From NCBI GenBank assembly GCA_946186375.1, contig CAMHMZ010000012.1, positions 1 to 58,627 of the forward strand: a stretch of DNA of 58,627 bases, given 5' to 3'. Under the pieces are notes generated by a model that worked only from the letters and a program-made list of their open reading frames with translations, was not told the DNA's origin and ran no database searches. Position numbers and translations under genes: made by a program. This stretch comes from an uncultured Clostridia bacterium (GTDB taxonomy: Bacteria; Bacillota; Clostridia; Oscillospirales; Oscillospiraceae). Positions 13,381-21,766 of this stretch are shown piece after piece. The number at the start of each line of letters is the position of its first letter. The first letter of the stretch is position 1.

Positions 13381-14882
13381 AGGCCTTTGTGGGCGCGGCG
13401 TGTCTTCAGTTCGCCGCAGATCCGGTCGTATTCCTTCTCATCCAGCTTGTAGTGGCGCAGGTACAGCACGTAACTCAAAAGCATCAGCGCGCAGGGGAGG
13501 ATGATCATGACGAGCAGCAGGCCGAGAGACTGGCTGTGCGTCACGCCCTGCAGCAGGCTGTGGATCTGTGTGAGCTTGTCGCTCTCCGCGAGATGCCCGG
13601 ACGCGGCGGCGTTTTCGAGAGAAGAGATCTGGTTCGTATACTTCGTGACGCCTGTGAGCAGATAAGTGGCTGAGGCGATGACGACGGTCAGCGCGGAGGC
13701 GAGCTTCGTAAGGAAGGGGCGCATGGAGGTGATGATGCCCTCGTCGCGCGTGCCGTGGACGTATTCGTTATACTCCACGGTGTTGATGACGGAGATCATC
13801 AAAATCAGATAGAAGCCGTACTGGCCGAAGTTTGCGAGCATATAGCCGAGCGTGATGAGCAGGAACTTGAGATCCATGCCGAGGGCCATGACAGCGCCCG
13901 AGCGGAGGAAGAGCCCCGGCACGAGCATGATCGCATAGCCGACGAGCGCAACGCGCGTGAGCGTCTTCATGAAGGCCTTGCGCGGCGTTTTGCGTGAGAT
14001 GGCGGGATAGAAGATCATCAGCAGAGCCGTCACGCTCATGCCGATCGTGGTGAAGAGGGAATAGAGCCCGCCCTCGTAGCCGAACTCGAAATAAATGTAG
14101 GTCGAGCCGATGCCGGAGAGCACGACGCCGTTGCCGATCTCATGGATAAGGAAGATGAGCGCGATCCAGAGAAGCTGATCGTTGCCCGTGAGTGTGCTCC
14201 AGATCTTCTTGAAGCTCACGGGCGGCACGGGCTCGCTGTTGTAGTCGCGGTTTTCACGCACGCCGAAGAGAACGAAGCACAGAAAGGCCGGGCAGAGGAT
14301 CGCAATCACGAGCGCGATACGCCCGTAGGCCACGGTGGTGCTGCCGCCGATGGCGTTGGCACCGGTCGTCAGCATGGGGATGAGGATGCCTGCACCCGTG
14401 CCGCCGATGCCGGCGAAGAGGGTCGTGCGCGCCGTAAAGGTGTTGCGCGTGTCGCCGTCGGAGCTTAAGGAGGGGATCATGCCCCAGTAGGAGATGTCAC
14501 CCATCGTGTAGGTGATGGAGTAGAGAAAATAAATGACGCCGAAGAACCACACAAAGCTCCAGCCCTGCAGCTTCACGTTGAAGGCCGCGTAGATGACGAG
14601 CGAGGTCGAGAGCATGCCGGCCACGATCCAGGGCTTGAATTTGCCGTGCTTCGTGCGCGTGCGCTCGATGATGTTGCCCATGATCGGGTCGTTGAGCGCG
14701 TCGAAAATGCGTGCACCGACCATGATAGCCGTGATCGCGGAGAGCTGCCCCGCCGTGAGCTCGCGCGTGAAGAGCACGAAGGTCAGCAGGAAGTTCGTGA
14801 CAAGGGCATAGACCATGTCGCGCCCGATGGTGCCGAGCGGAAACATGATGAGATTGCGTTTGCTCTGTCTGGCTTCATCCAT
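13377..14882 (-). CDS. GPH-family (MFS) sugar:cation symporter
   Basis: The 501-aa membrane protein has about 12 hydrophobic segments. LGTIGRDMVYALVTNFLL near the start and ARIFDALNDPIMGNIIERTRTKHGKFKPW (read in overlapping parts) are the GPH signature, as in MelB/XynB-type glycoside-pentoside-hexuronide symporters. It is translationally coupled to the PIG-L deacetylase. Its promoter is at 14915-14943. A second paralogue lies just upstream in the same orientation but has its own promoter and terminator. The transported sugar cannot be told from the sequence. Confidence 0.88.
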   Translation of the reverse strand: MDEARQSKRNLIMFPLGTIGRDMVYALVTNFLLTFVLFTRELTAGQLSAITAIMVGARIFDALNDPIMGNIIERTRTKHGKFKPWIVAGMLSTSLVIYAAFNVKLQGWSFVWFFGVIYFLYSITYTMGDISYWGMIPSLSSDGDTRNTFTARTTLFAGIGGTGAGILIPMLTTGANAIGGSTTVAYGRIALVIAILCPAFLCFVLFGVRENRDYNSEPVPPVSFKKIWSTLTGNDQLLWIALIFLIHEIGNGVVLSGIGSTYIYFEFGYEGGLYSLFTTIGMSVTALLMIFYPAISRKTPRKAFMKTLTRVALVGYAIMLVPGLFLRSGAVMALGMDLKFLLITLGYMLANFGQYGFYLILMISVINTVEYNEYVHGTRDEGIITSMRPFLTKLASALTVVIASATYLLTGVTKYTNQISSLENAAASGHLAESDKLTQIHSLLQGVTHSQSLGLLLVMIILPCALMLLSYVLYLRHYKLDEKEYDRICGELKTRRAHKGL

Positions 14883-14914
14883 ACAGCATCAACTCCATCC
14901 TTCAGGATGCTTTC

Positions 14915-14943
14915 ACTGTATCATTTCTGCGTGAAAAGTGCAA
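14915..14943 (-). promoter_or_regulatory. Promoter of the GPH/PIG-L operon
   Basis: On the minus strand TTGCAC (14938-14943), 17 bp and TACAGT (14915-14920). Confidence 0.55.
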
Positions 14944-14947
14944 GAAA

Positions 14948-14985
14948 AACAGGACGGGAAGCGAACCGCCTCCCGTCCCGTACTA
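14948..14985 (-). terminator. Terminator after the second GPH symporter
   Basis: On the minus strand GGACGGGA...TCCCGTCC is followed by TGTTTTTC, directly downstream of the 15012 stop. Confidence 0.8.
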
Positions 14986-15011
14986 AAAACTATAAACTGA
15001 AAACTAAAAAC

Positions 15012-16454
15012 TTATTGATTTTCGTGCCGGACCTTGACCTGCTCGGCGATCTCCTGCACGCGCTCGTCGGTGAGCGTGAACTTCTTGCGGAAGTAGAAGA
15101 AGGCGATCGCAAGCCCGATCACGGGGATGATGGTCATCGTCATACGAAGCCCCGCCTTGCTGGCAGCGGACACGCCGAGCGACCAGTCGACCAGCTTGTC
15201 GGCCTCGGAGACCTCGGTGCCGGACTGCAGGTGGTTGATGTCCAGGCAGATGGAGGCGACCAGTGCGGCCACACCGGAGGCGAGCTTCACGACAAAGGTC
15301 TGCATGGAGAAGATGACGCTCTCGTCGCGGCGGTCGTTCTTCAGCTCGCCGTAGTCGACGGTGTTGGCCAGAAACACCGTGGTAATAACGGTCAGCATGC
15401 CGTTGGCCGCGAAGATGAAGAAGGCCGGGATGAAGAGCAGGAAGACGCTGGACATGTTCGTGAAGGCCAGCACCAGCAGCACCGCGTAGCCCGCGATGGC
15501 CATGCCGAGGCAGATGTAGAAGATCTGCAGGCTTGTGAATTTCCTGCGCAGCAGGGGATAGAAAGCCATCATCGACAGCACCTGGATCGCGCCGCCGAAC
15601 ATGTTAAAGAGCACATAGGCGTCGTTCCAGCCGGTCGTGCCGAAGTCATACTTGAAGAAGTAGATGACAAGGTTGGAGGTGATGTAGATGGAGCAGTTGA
15701 TGAGGACGATCGCAATGGTGACGGTCATGGCCTGGTCGTTCTGCAGCAGGGCCTTGAACATCTGGCCGACGGAGACGGTCTCCATCTCGGCGGTGGATTT
15801 CTCCTTGATGTTGACACAGGTGAGCACCGTAAAGAGGATGAAGAAGGCGGCGATGATGACGGAGAAATACTTGAAGCCGACGATCTCGATCATCTTGGCG
15901 CCCGCCGCAGACCCGGCGAACATATTGCCGAGCATGGGCACGAGCATCATCGTGAACACCGTCACGATCGCGCTGCCGACGCCGGCGCTGGTGCGCGCGA
16001 GCGTGGTCAGCCCCTCGCGCTCCTTGCCGCCGCTCGTGAAAGCGGGGATCATGGACCAGTAGGGGATATCCATCATGGTGTAGGTCACGCCCCAGAGGAT
16101 ATAGGTCACGGCCGCGTAGGCGACGAGGCCCTTGGCGTCCATGGCGGGAGGAGCGGCAAACATCAGAACGAGCACCACGGCATTCGTGAGCGTGCCGATC
16201 ATCAGCCAGGGACGGAACTTGCCCCAGCGGGTGCGGGTCTTGGCGACGATCACGCCCATGATGGGATCGTTGAAGGCGTCGAAGACACGGGCGGCCATGA
16301 GGATAATGCCCATGGCAATGGCATTCACGCCGAGCAGGTCCTGGAAGTAGTAGAGCACATAGCTGGCCGACAGCATGTACACCATGTCCTTGCCCACGGC
16401 GCCGAGGGCATAGGAGATCTTGGATCTGAGCGGCAGAGTCTGCTTGTTTTCCAT
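15012..16454 (-). CDS. GPH-family (MFS) sugar:cation symporter, paralogue
   Basis: The 480-aa protein has about 12 membrane segments. It carries the same signature as its neighbour: YALGAVGKDMVYML near the N-terminus and ARVFDAFNDPIMGVIVAKTRTRWGKFRPW (in overlapping parts) around residues 50-80. ATG at 16454 has GAGAGTGACTT upstream. It is transcribed alone from the promoter at 16501-16529 and ends at the terminator at 14948-14985. Two GPH carriers next to a deacetylase suggest uptake of amino-sugar glycosides, but this is inference from context. Confidence 0.88.
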   Translation of the reverse strand: MENKQTLPLRSKISYALGAVGKDMVYMLSASYVLYYFQDLLGVNAIAMGIILMAARVFDAFNDPIMGVIVAKTRTRWGKFRPWLMIGTLTNAVVLVLMFAAPPAMDAKGLVAYAAVTYILWGVTYTMMDIPYWSMIPAFTSGGKEREGLTTLARTSAGVGSAIVTVFTMMLVPMLGNMFAGSAAGAKMIEIVGFKYFSVIIAAFFILFTVLTCVNIKEKSTAEMETVSVGQMFKALLQNDQAMTVTIAIVLINCSIYITSNLVIYFFKYDFGTTGWNDAYVLFNMFGGAIQVLSMMAFYPLLRRKFTSLQIFYICLGMAIAGYAVLLVLAFTNMSSVFLLFIPAFFIFAANGMLTVITTVFLANTVDYGELKNDRRDESVIFSMQTFVVKLASGVAALVASICLDINHLQSGTEVSEADKLVDWSLGVSAASKAGLRMTMTIIPVIGLAIAFFYFRKKFTLTDERVQEIAEQVKVRHENQ

Positions 16455-16500
16455 AAGTCACTCTCTTTTCGTAATAACATTTTCCGGAAAGGCTGCTTCC

Positions 16501-16529
16501 AGTATAGCCCAAAGCAGGGAAAAGCGCAA
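16501..16529 (-). promoter_or_regulatory. Promoter of the second GPH symporter
   Basis: On the minus strand TTGCGC (16524-16529), 17 bp and TATACT (16501-16506). Confidence 0.6.
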
Positions 16530-16548
16530 GAGTGAGCTTATAAAGAGA

Positions 16549-16574
16549 GCGGCGGGGACAAGCCCCGCCGTCTG
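16549..16574 (-). terminator. Terminator of the trpXYZ-type operon
   Basis: GGCGGGG-CTTGT-CCCCGCC lies just past the ATPase stop on the minus strand. The T-run after it is weak. Confidence 0.65.
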
Positions 16575-16580
16575 GCGTAT

Positions 16581-17378
16581 TCAGGAAAGAAGTATCCGGT
16601 CGTTGTCGAGCGCCTGTCCGGCACGGGCCTTGAACTCCGCGACGAGCTTTTCCACCGTCATGCTTTTTCGCTCCTCGCCGGAAACGTCCAGCACGATCCG
16701 GCCGTCGGCCATCATCAGCGTGCGGCTGCCGAGGCTGAGCGCCTGGCTCATGTTGTGCGTCACCATGAGGCAGGTGATGCCGTGCTCGGAGACGACCTTT
16801 TCGGTGAGCGAAAGCACCTTCTCTGCTGTCGCGGGGTCGAGTGCGGCCGTGTGCTCGTCAAGAAGCAGGAGCTTCGGCGGCACGATCGTCGCCATCAGCA
16901 GCGTCAGCGCCTGCCGCTGCCCACCGCTGAGAAGGCCGACAGGCTGCTGCATCCTGTCCTCCAGTCCCATGTCCAGCAGGCGCAGCCGTTCGCGGAAGAA
17001 GTCGCGGTCGCGGCGCGAGATATGGGAGAAGGGGTTCTTGGCCTCGGCCGTGCGCAGATAGGCCAGAGCGAGGTTTTCCTCGATCGTCATGTGCGGCGCG
17101 GTGCCTCGCAGGGGATCCTGGAAAAGGCGGCCGATATAGCGGCTGCGCTTGTGCTCCGGCACAAAGGTGACGTCGCGCCCGCCGAGCGTGATGCTGCCGC
17201 TGTCGATAAAGAAGCTGCCGGCCACGGCGTTGAAGAGGGAGGATTTCCCGGCCCCGTTTGACCCGATAACGGATACAAAGTCGCCCTCATTCAGATGGAG
17301 TGTCAGATCGCGGAGCGCGGCTCGCTCGTTGACGGTGCCGGGGTGAAAGGTCTTGCTGACGGCATGAAGATCCAGCAT
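16581..17378 (-). CDS. trpZ: ABC transporter ATPase of a tryptophan importer (TrpZ-type)
   Basis: The 265-aa ATPase has Walker A GSNGAGKSS (about residue 36), signature LLSGGQRQAL, Walker B LLLLDEHTAALDP and the H-loop region CLMVTHNMSQAL. It energises uptake with the permease (4 bp upstream) and substrate-binding protein. The trp assignment comes from the UGG-specifier T-box at the head of the operon; without it this would be called an ABC_sub_bind-type ATPase of unknown substrate. Confidence 0.85.
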   Translation of the reverse strand: MLDLHAVSKTFHPGTVNERAALRDLTLHLNEGDFVSVIGSNGAGKSSLFNAVAGSFFIDSGSITLGGRDVTFVPEHKRSRYIGRLFQDPLRGTAPHMTIEENLALAYLRTAEAKNPFSHISRRDRDFFRERLRLLDMGLEDRMQQPVGLLSGGQRQALTLLMATIVPPKLLLLDEHTAALDPATAEKVLSLTEKVVSEHGITCLMVTHNMSQALSLGSRTLMMADGRIVLDVSGEERKSMTVEKLVAEFKARAGQALDNDRILLS

Positions 17379-17381
17379 CTC

Positions 17382-18287
17382 TCAGCCCTCCTTCCGCCCG
17401 GCGGCGATTTTGCGGCGCTCGAGCCCGAGCCAGCTGCGGATGCCGGGCATGGCGATCGCCAGCCCCACGATGATCGCCGTCACAAGCTTCAGACACTCGA
17501 TCGGCACGATCTTAGTGCGCAGGACGACGGCGTAGATGAAGCGATAGAGAATGCTGCCGACAAGCGTGGCGAGCACGCCGCGACGGACGCTGCCGCGACG
17601 GCAGACCGTCTCACCGATGATGAGGCAGGCCAGACCCACCACCACGATACCGGTCCCGGCGTTGATGTCAGCCGAGCGCTGCGCCTGTCCGACGATGGCG
17701 CCGGAGAGCGCCGTGAGAGCATTGGCGATGCACAGGCCGATGGTCACGGTATGCGCGGGATTGATGGACGAGGCGCGCACCATGTCGCGGTTATCACCCG
17801 TGGCCCGAAGGCTCAGGCCCACGCGCGTGCCGAGAAACCACACCAGAAAGAGCCCGGCGAGCAGCGTGATGAGCGCCGAGAGTAGGAGGGTGGCCCAGCG
17901 CGTTCCGCCGAGCGCGGCGCGAAACAGGGAGAACACCGTCTCCTGCTTGAGGATGTTGGCGTTGGAGGTCCAGCCCATGGCCATGAGATTGACGGTGTAG
18001 AGCCCGGTGTTCGTCACGATCCCGGCGAGGATCGAGGGCACGCCGAGGCGCGTCTGCAGAAAAGCAGTCACAAAGCCCGCGGCCGCCCCGCAGAGGAGCG
18101 CGGCAAAGAGCGCGAGCACCGGGCGCCCGGCGGCCGCCGCCGTCACGGACACGGCCATGCCGAGTACGAAAGCGCCATCCGTCGTCAGATCCGCGATGTC
18201 CAGCACGCGAAAGCTCATATAGAGCGCCATGGAGACGAGCGCGTACATCACGCCGAGCTCCAGCGTGGTCTGTAAAATGAAACTCAT
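17382..18287 (-). CDS. trpY: ABC transporter permease of a tryptophan importer (TrpY-type)
   Basis: The 301-aa membrane protein has eight to nine hydrophobic segments and the BPD_transp_2 pattern (YMSFRVLDIADLTTDGAF, then GLSLRATGDNRDMVRA in the cytoplasmic loop). ATG at 18287 follows CGGGAGGAAGC. It lies between the substrate-binding and ATPase genes in one operon behind the Trp T-box. Permeases of this subfamily pair with ABC_sub_bind lipoproteins, as here. Confidence 0.85.
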   Translation of the reverse strand: MSFILQTTLELGVMYALVSMALYMSFRVLDIADLTTDGAFVLGMAVSVTAAAAGRPVLALFAALLCGAAAGFVTAFLQTRLGVPSILAGIVTNTGLYTVNLMAMGWTSNANILKQETVFSLFRAALGGTRWATLLLSALITLLAGLFLVWFLGTRVGLSLRATGDNRDMVRASSINPAHTVTIGLCIANALTALSGAIVGQAQRSADINAGTGIVVVGLACLIIGETVCRRGSVRRGVLATLVGSILYRFIYAVVLRTKIVPIECLKLVTAIIVGLAIAMPGIRSWLGLERRKIAAGRKEG

Positions 18288-18339
18288 GCTTCCTCCCGAG
18301 GCGGCCGGTTGATGGATGCGCCGCCTGTATCATGTTTGA

Positions 18340-19335
18340 TCAATCTTCGCTCGTCTGCACTTCGACGAGTTCGCCCATCCCGGCAAAGACGCTGTAGTCG
18401 GCTTTGAGACCGGCGGCGGTCTCGGTGTTGACGGTGATGATGCCGCCGTCCATGAGGTAGTAGTCCTCGAGACCTTCCATGCCCTCGCTGATGGCCTGGA
18501 AGGCGATGTCGGCGGTACGTGTGCCGAGATCGGTATAGTTGACGCCGCAGGTCGCGAAGGCACCGTTTCTCACAAAGGAGTCGGCCCCGGCGTAGTGGGG
18601 GATCCCGGCCTCGATGAAGGAGGGCGCGATGGCGAGCTCCGCCGCCATGACAACGTTGTCGGTCGGGGTGAAGACGGCGTCGACCTCCTCGGCGATCAGC
18701 ACGCTCGCCGCGGCGATCACCTCGTCGTTCGTGTTGCCCGTGGCCTCGGTATAGGCGATGCCCTTGCTGTCAAGATAAGCTTTGGCCTGTGCGATGGGCG
18801 CGGCGGAATTGACTTCGCTCAGCGAATAGAGAAGACCGATCTTCTTTGCCCCGGCGTTTTGCGCCAGCAGCATCTCCAGAATAAACTCCGTGTTGAGCGC
18901 ATCACTTGTTCCCGAGACGTAATCGATGCCGGTCAGTTCCGCGGCTGCGGGATCCGAGATGGCGGCGAAAATGACGGGCGTTTTGCTGTCGGCGGCGCAG
19001 ACGGTCATGACCTGCGCGGCGAGCGTGGCGATGGGGATGATGGCGTCGACGCCCTCCGAGACGGCCTGGTCGCCGATCTGCTTTAAAACACTGTTGTCAT
19101 TCTGACCGGAGTAAACTTCGTATTCGATCGTAACGCCCTTCTCGGCGGCGATGGCGTCGAGCCGGGCCGTGATAGCGTTGGCGATCTCGTCGAGCGAGGC
19201 GTGGTCGAGCTGCTTGACTACAGCGATCTTATAGATCTTTGCGTTGCCGGAAGCGGCGGGCGCAGCACTCTGCCCACAGGCGGCCAGGGCCAAGAGCATA
19301 GCGAGCGTGAGAAGAAGAGCGATCGTTTTTTTCAT
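18340..19335 (-). CDS. trpX: Tryptophan ABC transporter substrate-binding lipoprotein (TrpX-type)
   Basis: The 331-aa lipoprotein of the ABC_sub_bind (PF04392-type) family has signal MKKTIALLLTLAMLLALAAC with lipobox Cys at residue 20. The mature protein has the paired Rossmann-like lobes of the family (AVVKQLDHASLDEIANAI, IGLLYSLSEVNSAAPIAQAK). ATG at 19335 is set by GGAGGAAATC; the upstream in-frame ATG overlaps that site. It is the first gene behind a T-box with a UGG specifier codon, the best evidence that the ligand is tryptophan. Confidence 0.87.
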   Translation of the reverse strand: MKKTIALLLTLAMLLALAACGQSAAPAASGNAKIYKIAVVKQLDHASLDEIANAITARLDAIAAEKGVTIEYEVYSGQNDNSVLKQIGDQAVSEGVDAIIPIATLAAQVMTVCAADSKTPVIFAAISDPAAAELTGIDYVSGTSDALNTEFILEMLLAQNAGAKKIGLLYSLSEVNSAAPIAQAKAYLDSKGIAYTEATGNTNDEVIAAASVLIAEEVDAVFTPTDNVVMAAELAIAPSFIEAGIPHYAGADSFVRNGAFATCGVNYTDLGTRTADIAFQAISEGMEGLEDYYLMDGGIITVNTETAAGLKADYSVFAGMGELVEVQTSED

Positions 19336-19439
19336 GATGATTTCCTCCATTATAAGGTAGTATATGTCGCTGCGCTTCGATCTGTCTCAGCGTCGCCATC
19401 GTTTTGTCAGAAGGATCATAGCGTTCACCTCATAAAAAC

Positions 19440-19716
19440 AAAAATCCTGCCCCTTGAAGATCAAGGGACAGGAAAAACCTGCGGTGCCACCCAAGTTGGT
19501 ATAAAATATACCCGCTTTTCTCATACCGTCATATGAGCCTGCATGGATAACGGGGGCAGGAGACCCGTTGACTGCTACTCGCCGCAAAGCGGCTTTCGGT
19601 CACCCTCAGAAGTCCATTCGGCAGCTGCCCGAATATCGCCTTTCAGCCAACGGCGACTCTCTGCAAGACGGAACAGAAGCTTACTTACTCTTCCTCATCG
19701 GTTTGTCAGTTTAGTG
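19440..19716 (-). promoter_or_regulatory. T-box leader, tryptophan (UGG specifier)
   Basis: On the minus strand a Stem I contains AGAGAG and the specifier loop GAA-TGG-ACTTCTGAG (TGG at 19614-19616). The T-box GGGTGGCACCGCAGG (19478-19493) and a terminator stem TCCTGTCCCTTGA/TCAAGGGGCAGGA with a T-run (19440-19473) follow. The layout matches tRNA-sensing antitermination leaders. Uncharged tRNA-Trp would allow transcription into trpXYZ. Confidence 0.93.
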
Positions 19717-19722
19717 ATTTAA

Positions 19723-19751
19723 ACTATAAACGTCTTCGAGCCGTTTGTCAA
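19723..19751 (-). promoter_or_regulatory. Promoter of the Trp T-box operon
   Basis: On the minus strand TTGACA (19746-19751), 17 bp and TATAGT (19723-19728). Confidence 0.85.
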
Positions 19752-19781
19752 GCGGTTTTTTCAGATTGTCGGAGCTGACTC

Positions 19782-19810
19782 TTGCTTTTTGGGACGATCG
19801 TCCATATAAT
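19782..19810 (+). promoter_or_regulatory. Promoter of the acyltransferase gene with a palindromic spacer
   Basis: TTGCTT (19782-19787), 17 bp and TATAAT (19805-19810). The spacer contains the 12-bp palindrome GGACGATCGTCC (19792-19803). It is divergent from the Trp T-box promoter, with 30 bp between the two -35 boxes. Confidence 0.7.
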
Positions 19811-19843
19811 TCTATCATGATGACAGAAGAGGGAGGACAGACC

Positions 19844-20968
19844 ATGTCCGACAGAGAAAGCAAAAAGCGGCTGATCTGGGTCGATGCTCTGAAGGGCTTT
19901 ACGATCCTGCTGGTCGTCCTGGGGCACGATCTCAGAGGGCTGCAGTCTGAAAAAATGATCGTCACGGGAGTTGCTTTCTGGAAGGCGGCAAACAGCTGGA
20001 TCTATTCCTTTCACATGATGCTGTTTTTCATCTTGTCCGGATATCTTTTTTATCGGGTATATGAGGCGGCCATAGACGACAGACAGACGCACAGACGCCT
20101 GTGGCTGCATGTCGCCGATATGGCGGTCCTGTATTATGCCTACAGCATCCTTCTGTGGGCCAGCAGGTTTATTCTGTCTAAGGCGGTCCACACGCATGTC
20201 AGCTGGAAACAGCTTCTGCTGATCCCGATCTCTCCGCTGGAGCTGTACTGGTTTATCTGGACGCTGCTTGTCTATTATCTGATCACGGCGCTGTTATTCC
20301 GCCTCCTGGGCCGCGTGGATCGGAAAGTCGAACTCATCAGCCTGCTTGGCCTGCTGTGTCTGAGCATGCTCTCAGGCCTTCTTTCCAAAATCGATGTGAT
20401 TGAGAAGACGGCCTTTTATGCCGTCGGCTTTGCCTTCGGGTCCTACAGCGGGCGTCACGGCTTTTCCCGGATCAGAAAAGCGCCGGTGTCTGTCGTGGCG
20501 GCCATCTTTACTCTGATCGTAACAGTGGGAGTCTTTCTGCTGCGATGGACGCCTCATACCGTCCCGGTGCTCAACACAGTCACGGCTATGCTGTTTTCCT
20601 TTGCCTTCATCGATCTGACCTTCCTGCTTGTTCATACGGCAAAACCGCTGCTGAACGGTTTTGCGTTCCTTGGTCAGTATTCGCTCGTCATTTATCTGCT
20701 TCACCTGTATTTCGTGGGGATAGACCGCCGGATCGTAAAGAAACTCGGCCTTCCTGTCTCCGCGCTGACGATCCTGCTTTGCACGGCGGTGGAGACGGCG
20801 CTGCCGATTTTAGTCGCCCTGCTTCTGAAGCGCTTAGGTGTATATGAGCTCTTCGTCCGTCCCGTCACATGGGCTCTTAATCGCAAACAGCAGAAGCGTG
20901 GGAAAAGCAGCCCTGGTCGACACAGTAAAATCGAAGAAAAAACAGAAAAAAAGCTTGACAGGCAGTAA
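19844..20968 (+). CDS. Acyltransferase 3 family membrane protein
   Basis: The 374-aa protein has about ten membrane helices. The opening RLIWVDALKGFTILLVVLGHD is the acyltransferase-3 signature; the active-site His in LGH and FHMMLFFILSGYLF follow. Members O-acetylate or succinylate surface glycans and lipids. ATG at 19844 is set by GAGGGAGGACAGACC; upstream in-frame starts fall before the transcription start. The cytoplasmic tail is Lys/Arg-rich. The rplU promoter overlaps its 3' end. The target molecule is unknown. Confidence 0.87.
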   Translation: MSDRESKKRLIWVDALKGFTILLVVLGHDLRGLQSEKMIVTGVAFWKAANSWIYSFHMMLFFILSGYLFYRVYEAAIDDRQTHRRLWLHVADMAVLYYAYSILLWASRFILSKAVHTHVSWKQLLLIPISPLELYWFIWTLLVYYLITALLFRLLGRVDRKVELISLLGLLCLSMLSGLLSKIDVIEKTAFYAVGFAFGSYSGRHGFSRIRKAPVSVVAAIFTLIVTVGVFLLRWTPHTVPVLNTVTAMLFSFAFIDLTFLLVHTAKPLLNGFAFLGQYSLVIYLLHLYFVGIDRRIVKKLGLPVSALTILLCTAVETALPILVALLLKRLGVYELFVRPVTWALNRKQQKRGKSSPGRHSKIEEKTEKKLDRQ

Positions 20969-20983
20969 CTCTCGTGGTATTCT
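20955..20983 (+). promoter_or_regulatory. Promoter of rplU-rpmA
   Basis: TTGACA (20955-20960), 17 bp and TATTCT (20978-20983), overlapping the end of the acyltransferase gene. Confidence 0.8.
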
Positions 20984-20987
20984 ATCA

Positions 20988-21058
20988 AGGCCGCATTGAA
21001 GGGGCTCAAAGTGAGACAAGCTCTCCGCCTCAAGAGCGAGACCTGAAAAGAGGGAGGA
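20988..21058 (+). promoter_or_regulatory. Possible L21 ribosomal protein leader
   Basis: The roughly 70-nt leader contains CCGCATTGAAGGGG, ACAAGCTCT and AGAGCGAGACC. CTCT/AGAG and short GC stems can pair, and the general layout recalls the L21 leader of Firmicutes, where L21 would repress its own operon. The match is from memory and needs a covariance-model search. Confidence 0.4.
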
Positions 21059-21065
21059 AAAAACT

Positions 21066-21380
21066 GTGAAGCATGCTATCATCGTGACCGGAGGCAAGCA
21101 GTACCGTGTTGCCGAAGGCGACGTTATCTTTGTTGAGAAGCTTGAGGCCGCCGCCGGCGAGTCTGTCAAGTTCGACAAGGTTCTGGCTGTCGTCGACGGG
21201 GAGACCGCGAATTTTGGCGCGCCCGTCATCGAAGGCGCTTCCGTCACGGCCAATGTCGTGAAGAACGGCAAGAGCCCGAAGGTCCGCGTGTACAAGATGA
21301 AGCCCAAAAAGGGTTATCGCCGTACGCAGGGCCATCGTCAGCCGTACACGAAGGTCCAGATCGAGACCATCAACGCCTGA
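21066..21380 (+). CDS. rplU: 50S ribosomal protein L21
   Basis: The 104-aa protein opens [18 protein letters not shown], the conserved L21 N-terminus, and ends with [19 protein letters not shown]. The start is GTG at 21066 after GAGGGAGGAAAAAACT; there is no nearby ATG. It is the first gene of rplU-rpmA(-obg). The Prp protease gene that lies between rplU and rpmA in many Firmicutes is absent here: the gap to rpmA is 42 bp. Confidence 0.97.
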   Translation: MKHAIIVTGGKQYRVAEGDVIFVEKLEAAAGESVKFDKVLAVVDGETANFGAPVIEGASVTANVVKNGKSPKVRVYKMKPKKGYRRTQGHRQPYTKVQIETINA

Positions 21381-21422
21381 TTTTTCCCGCAACTGATTTT
21401 GACATGTGGAGGTGTAAGCACA

Positions 21423-21686
21423 ATGGCACATAAAAAAGGTATGGGTTCCACCAAGAACGGCCGCGACAGCGAGTCCAAGCGTCTTGGCGCGAAGCGGGCC
21501 GACGGTCAGTTCGTTCTGGCCGGCAACATCCTTGTCAGACAGCGCGGGACGAAGATCCACCCGGGTACCAATGTCGGCAAGGGCAAGGACGACACGCTGT
21601 TCGCTCTCGTCGATGGCACCGTGAAGTTTGAGCGCATGGGCAAGGAGCGCAAGAAGGTCTCCGTGTACGAGGACCTCGCGCAGTAA
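21423..21686 (+). CDS. rpmA: 50S ribosomal protein L27
   Basis: The 87-aa protein starts directly with [22 protein letters not shown] at 21423 follows TGGAGGTGTAAGCACA. The N-terminal cleavable extension typical of Prp-processed Firmicutes L27 is missing, consistent with the lack of a prp gene between rplU and rpmA. The body ([36 protein letters not shown]) is standard. Confidence 0.97.
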   Translation: MAHKKGMGSTKNGRDSESKRLGAKRADGQFVLAGNILVRQRGTKIHPGTNVGKGKDDTLFALVDGTVKFERMGKERKKVSVYEDLAQ

Positions 21687-21695
21687 GCAGCGATC

Positions 21696-21727
21696 AAAAG
21701 GCCGGACAAGCTTGTCCGGCCTTTTCT
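21696..21727 (+). terminator. Terminator after rpmA
   Basis: AAAAGGCCGGACAAG/CTTGTCCGGCCTTTT is a strong perfect stem with a T-run. obg lies 40 bp further, so obg needs read-through or its own promoter. Confidence 0.9.
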
Positions 21728-21766
21728 TCTGCTTTCCTATGGAGAGCAGGGAACTGGAGGTGACGT

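Noticed and set aside
14646..16535. 629-aa plus-strand reading frame
   Set aside because: It is antisense to the GPH symporter gene, with His/Asp-rich low-complexity translation and no start signals.
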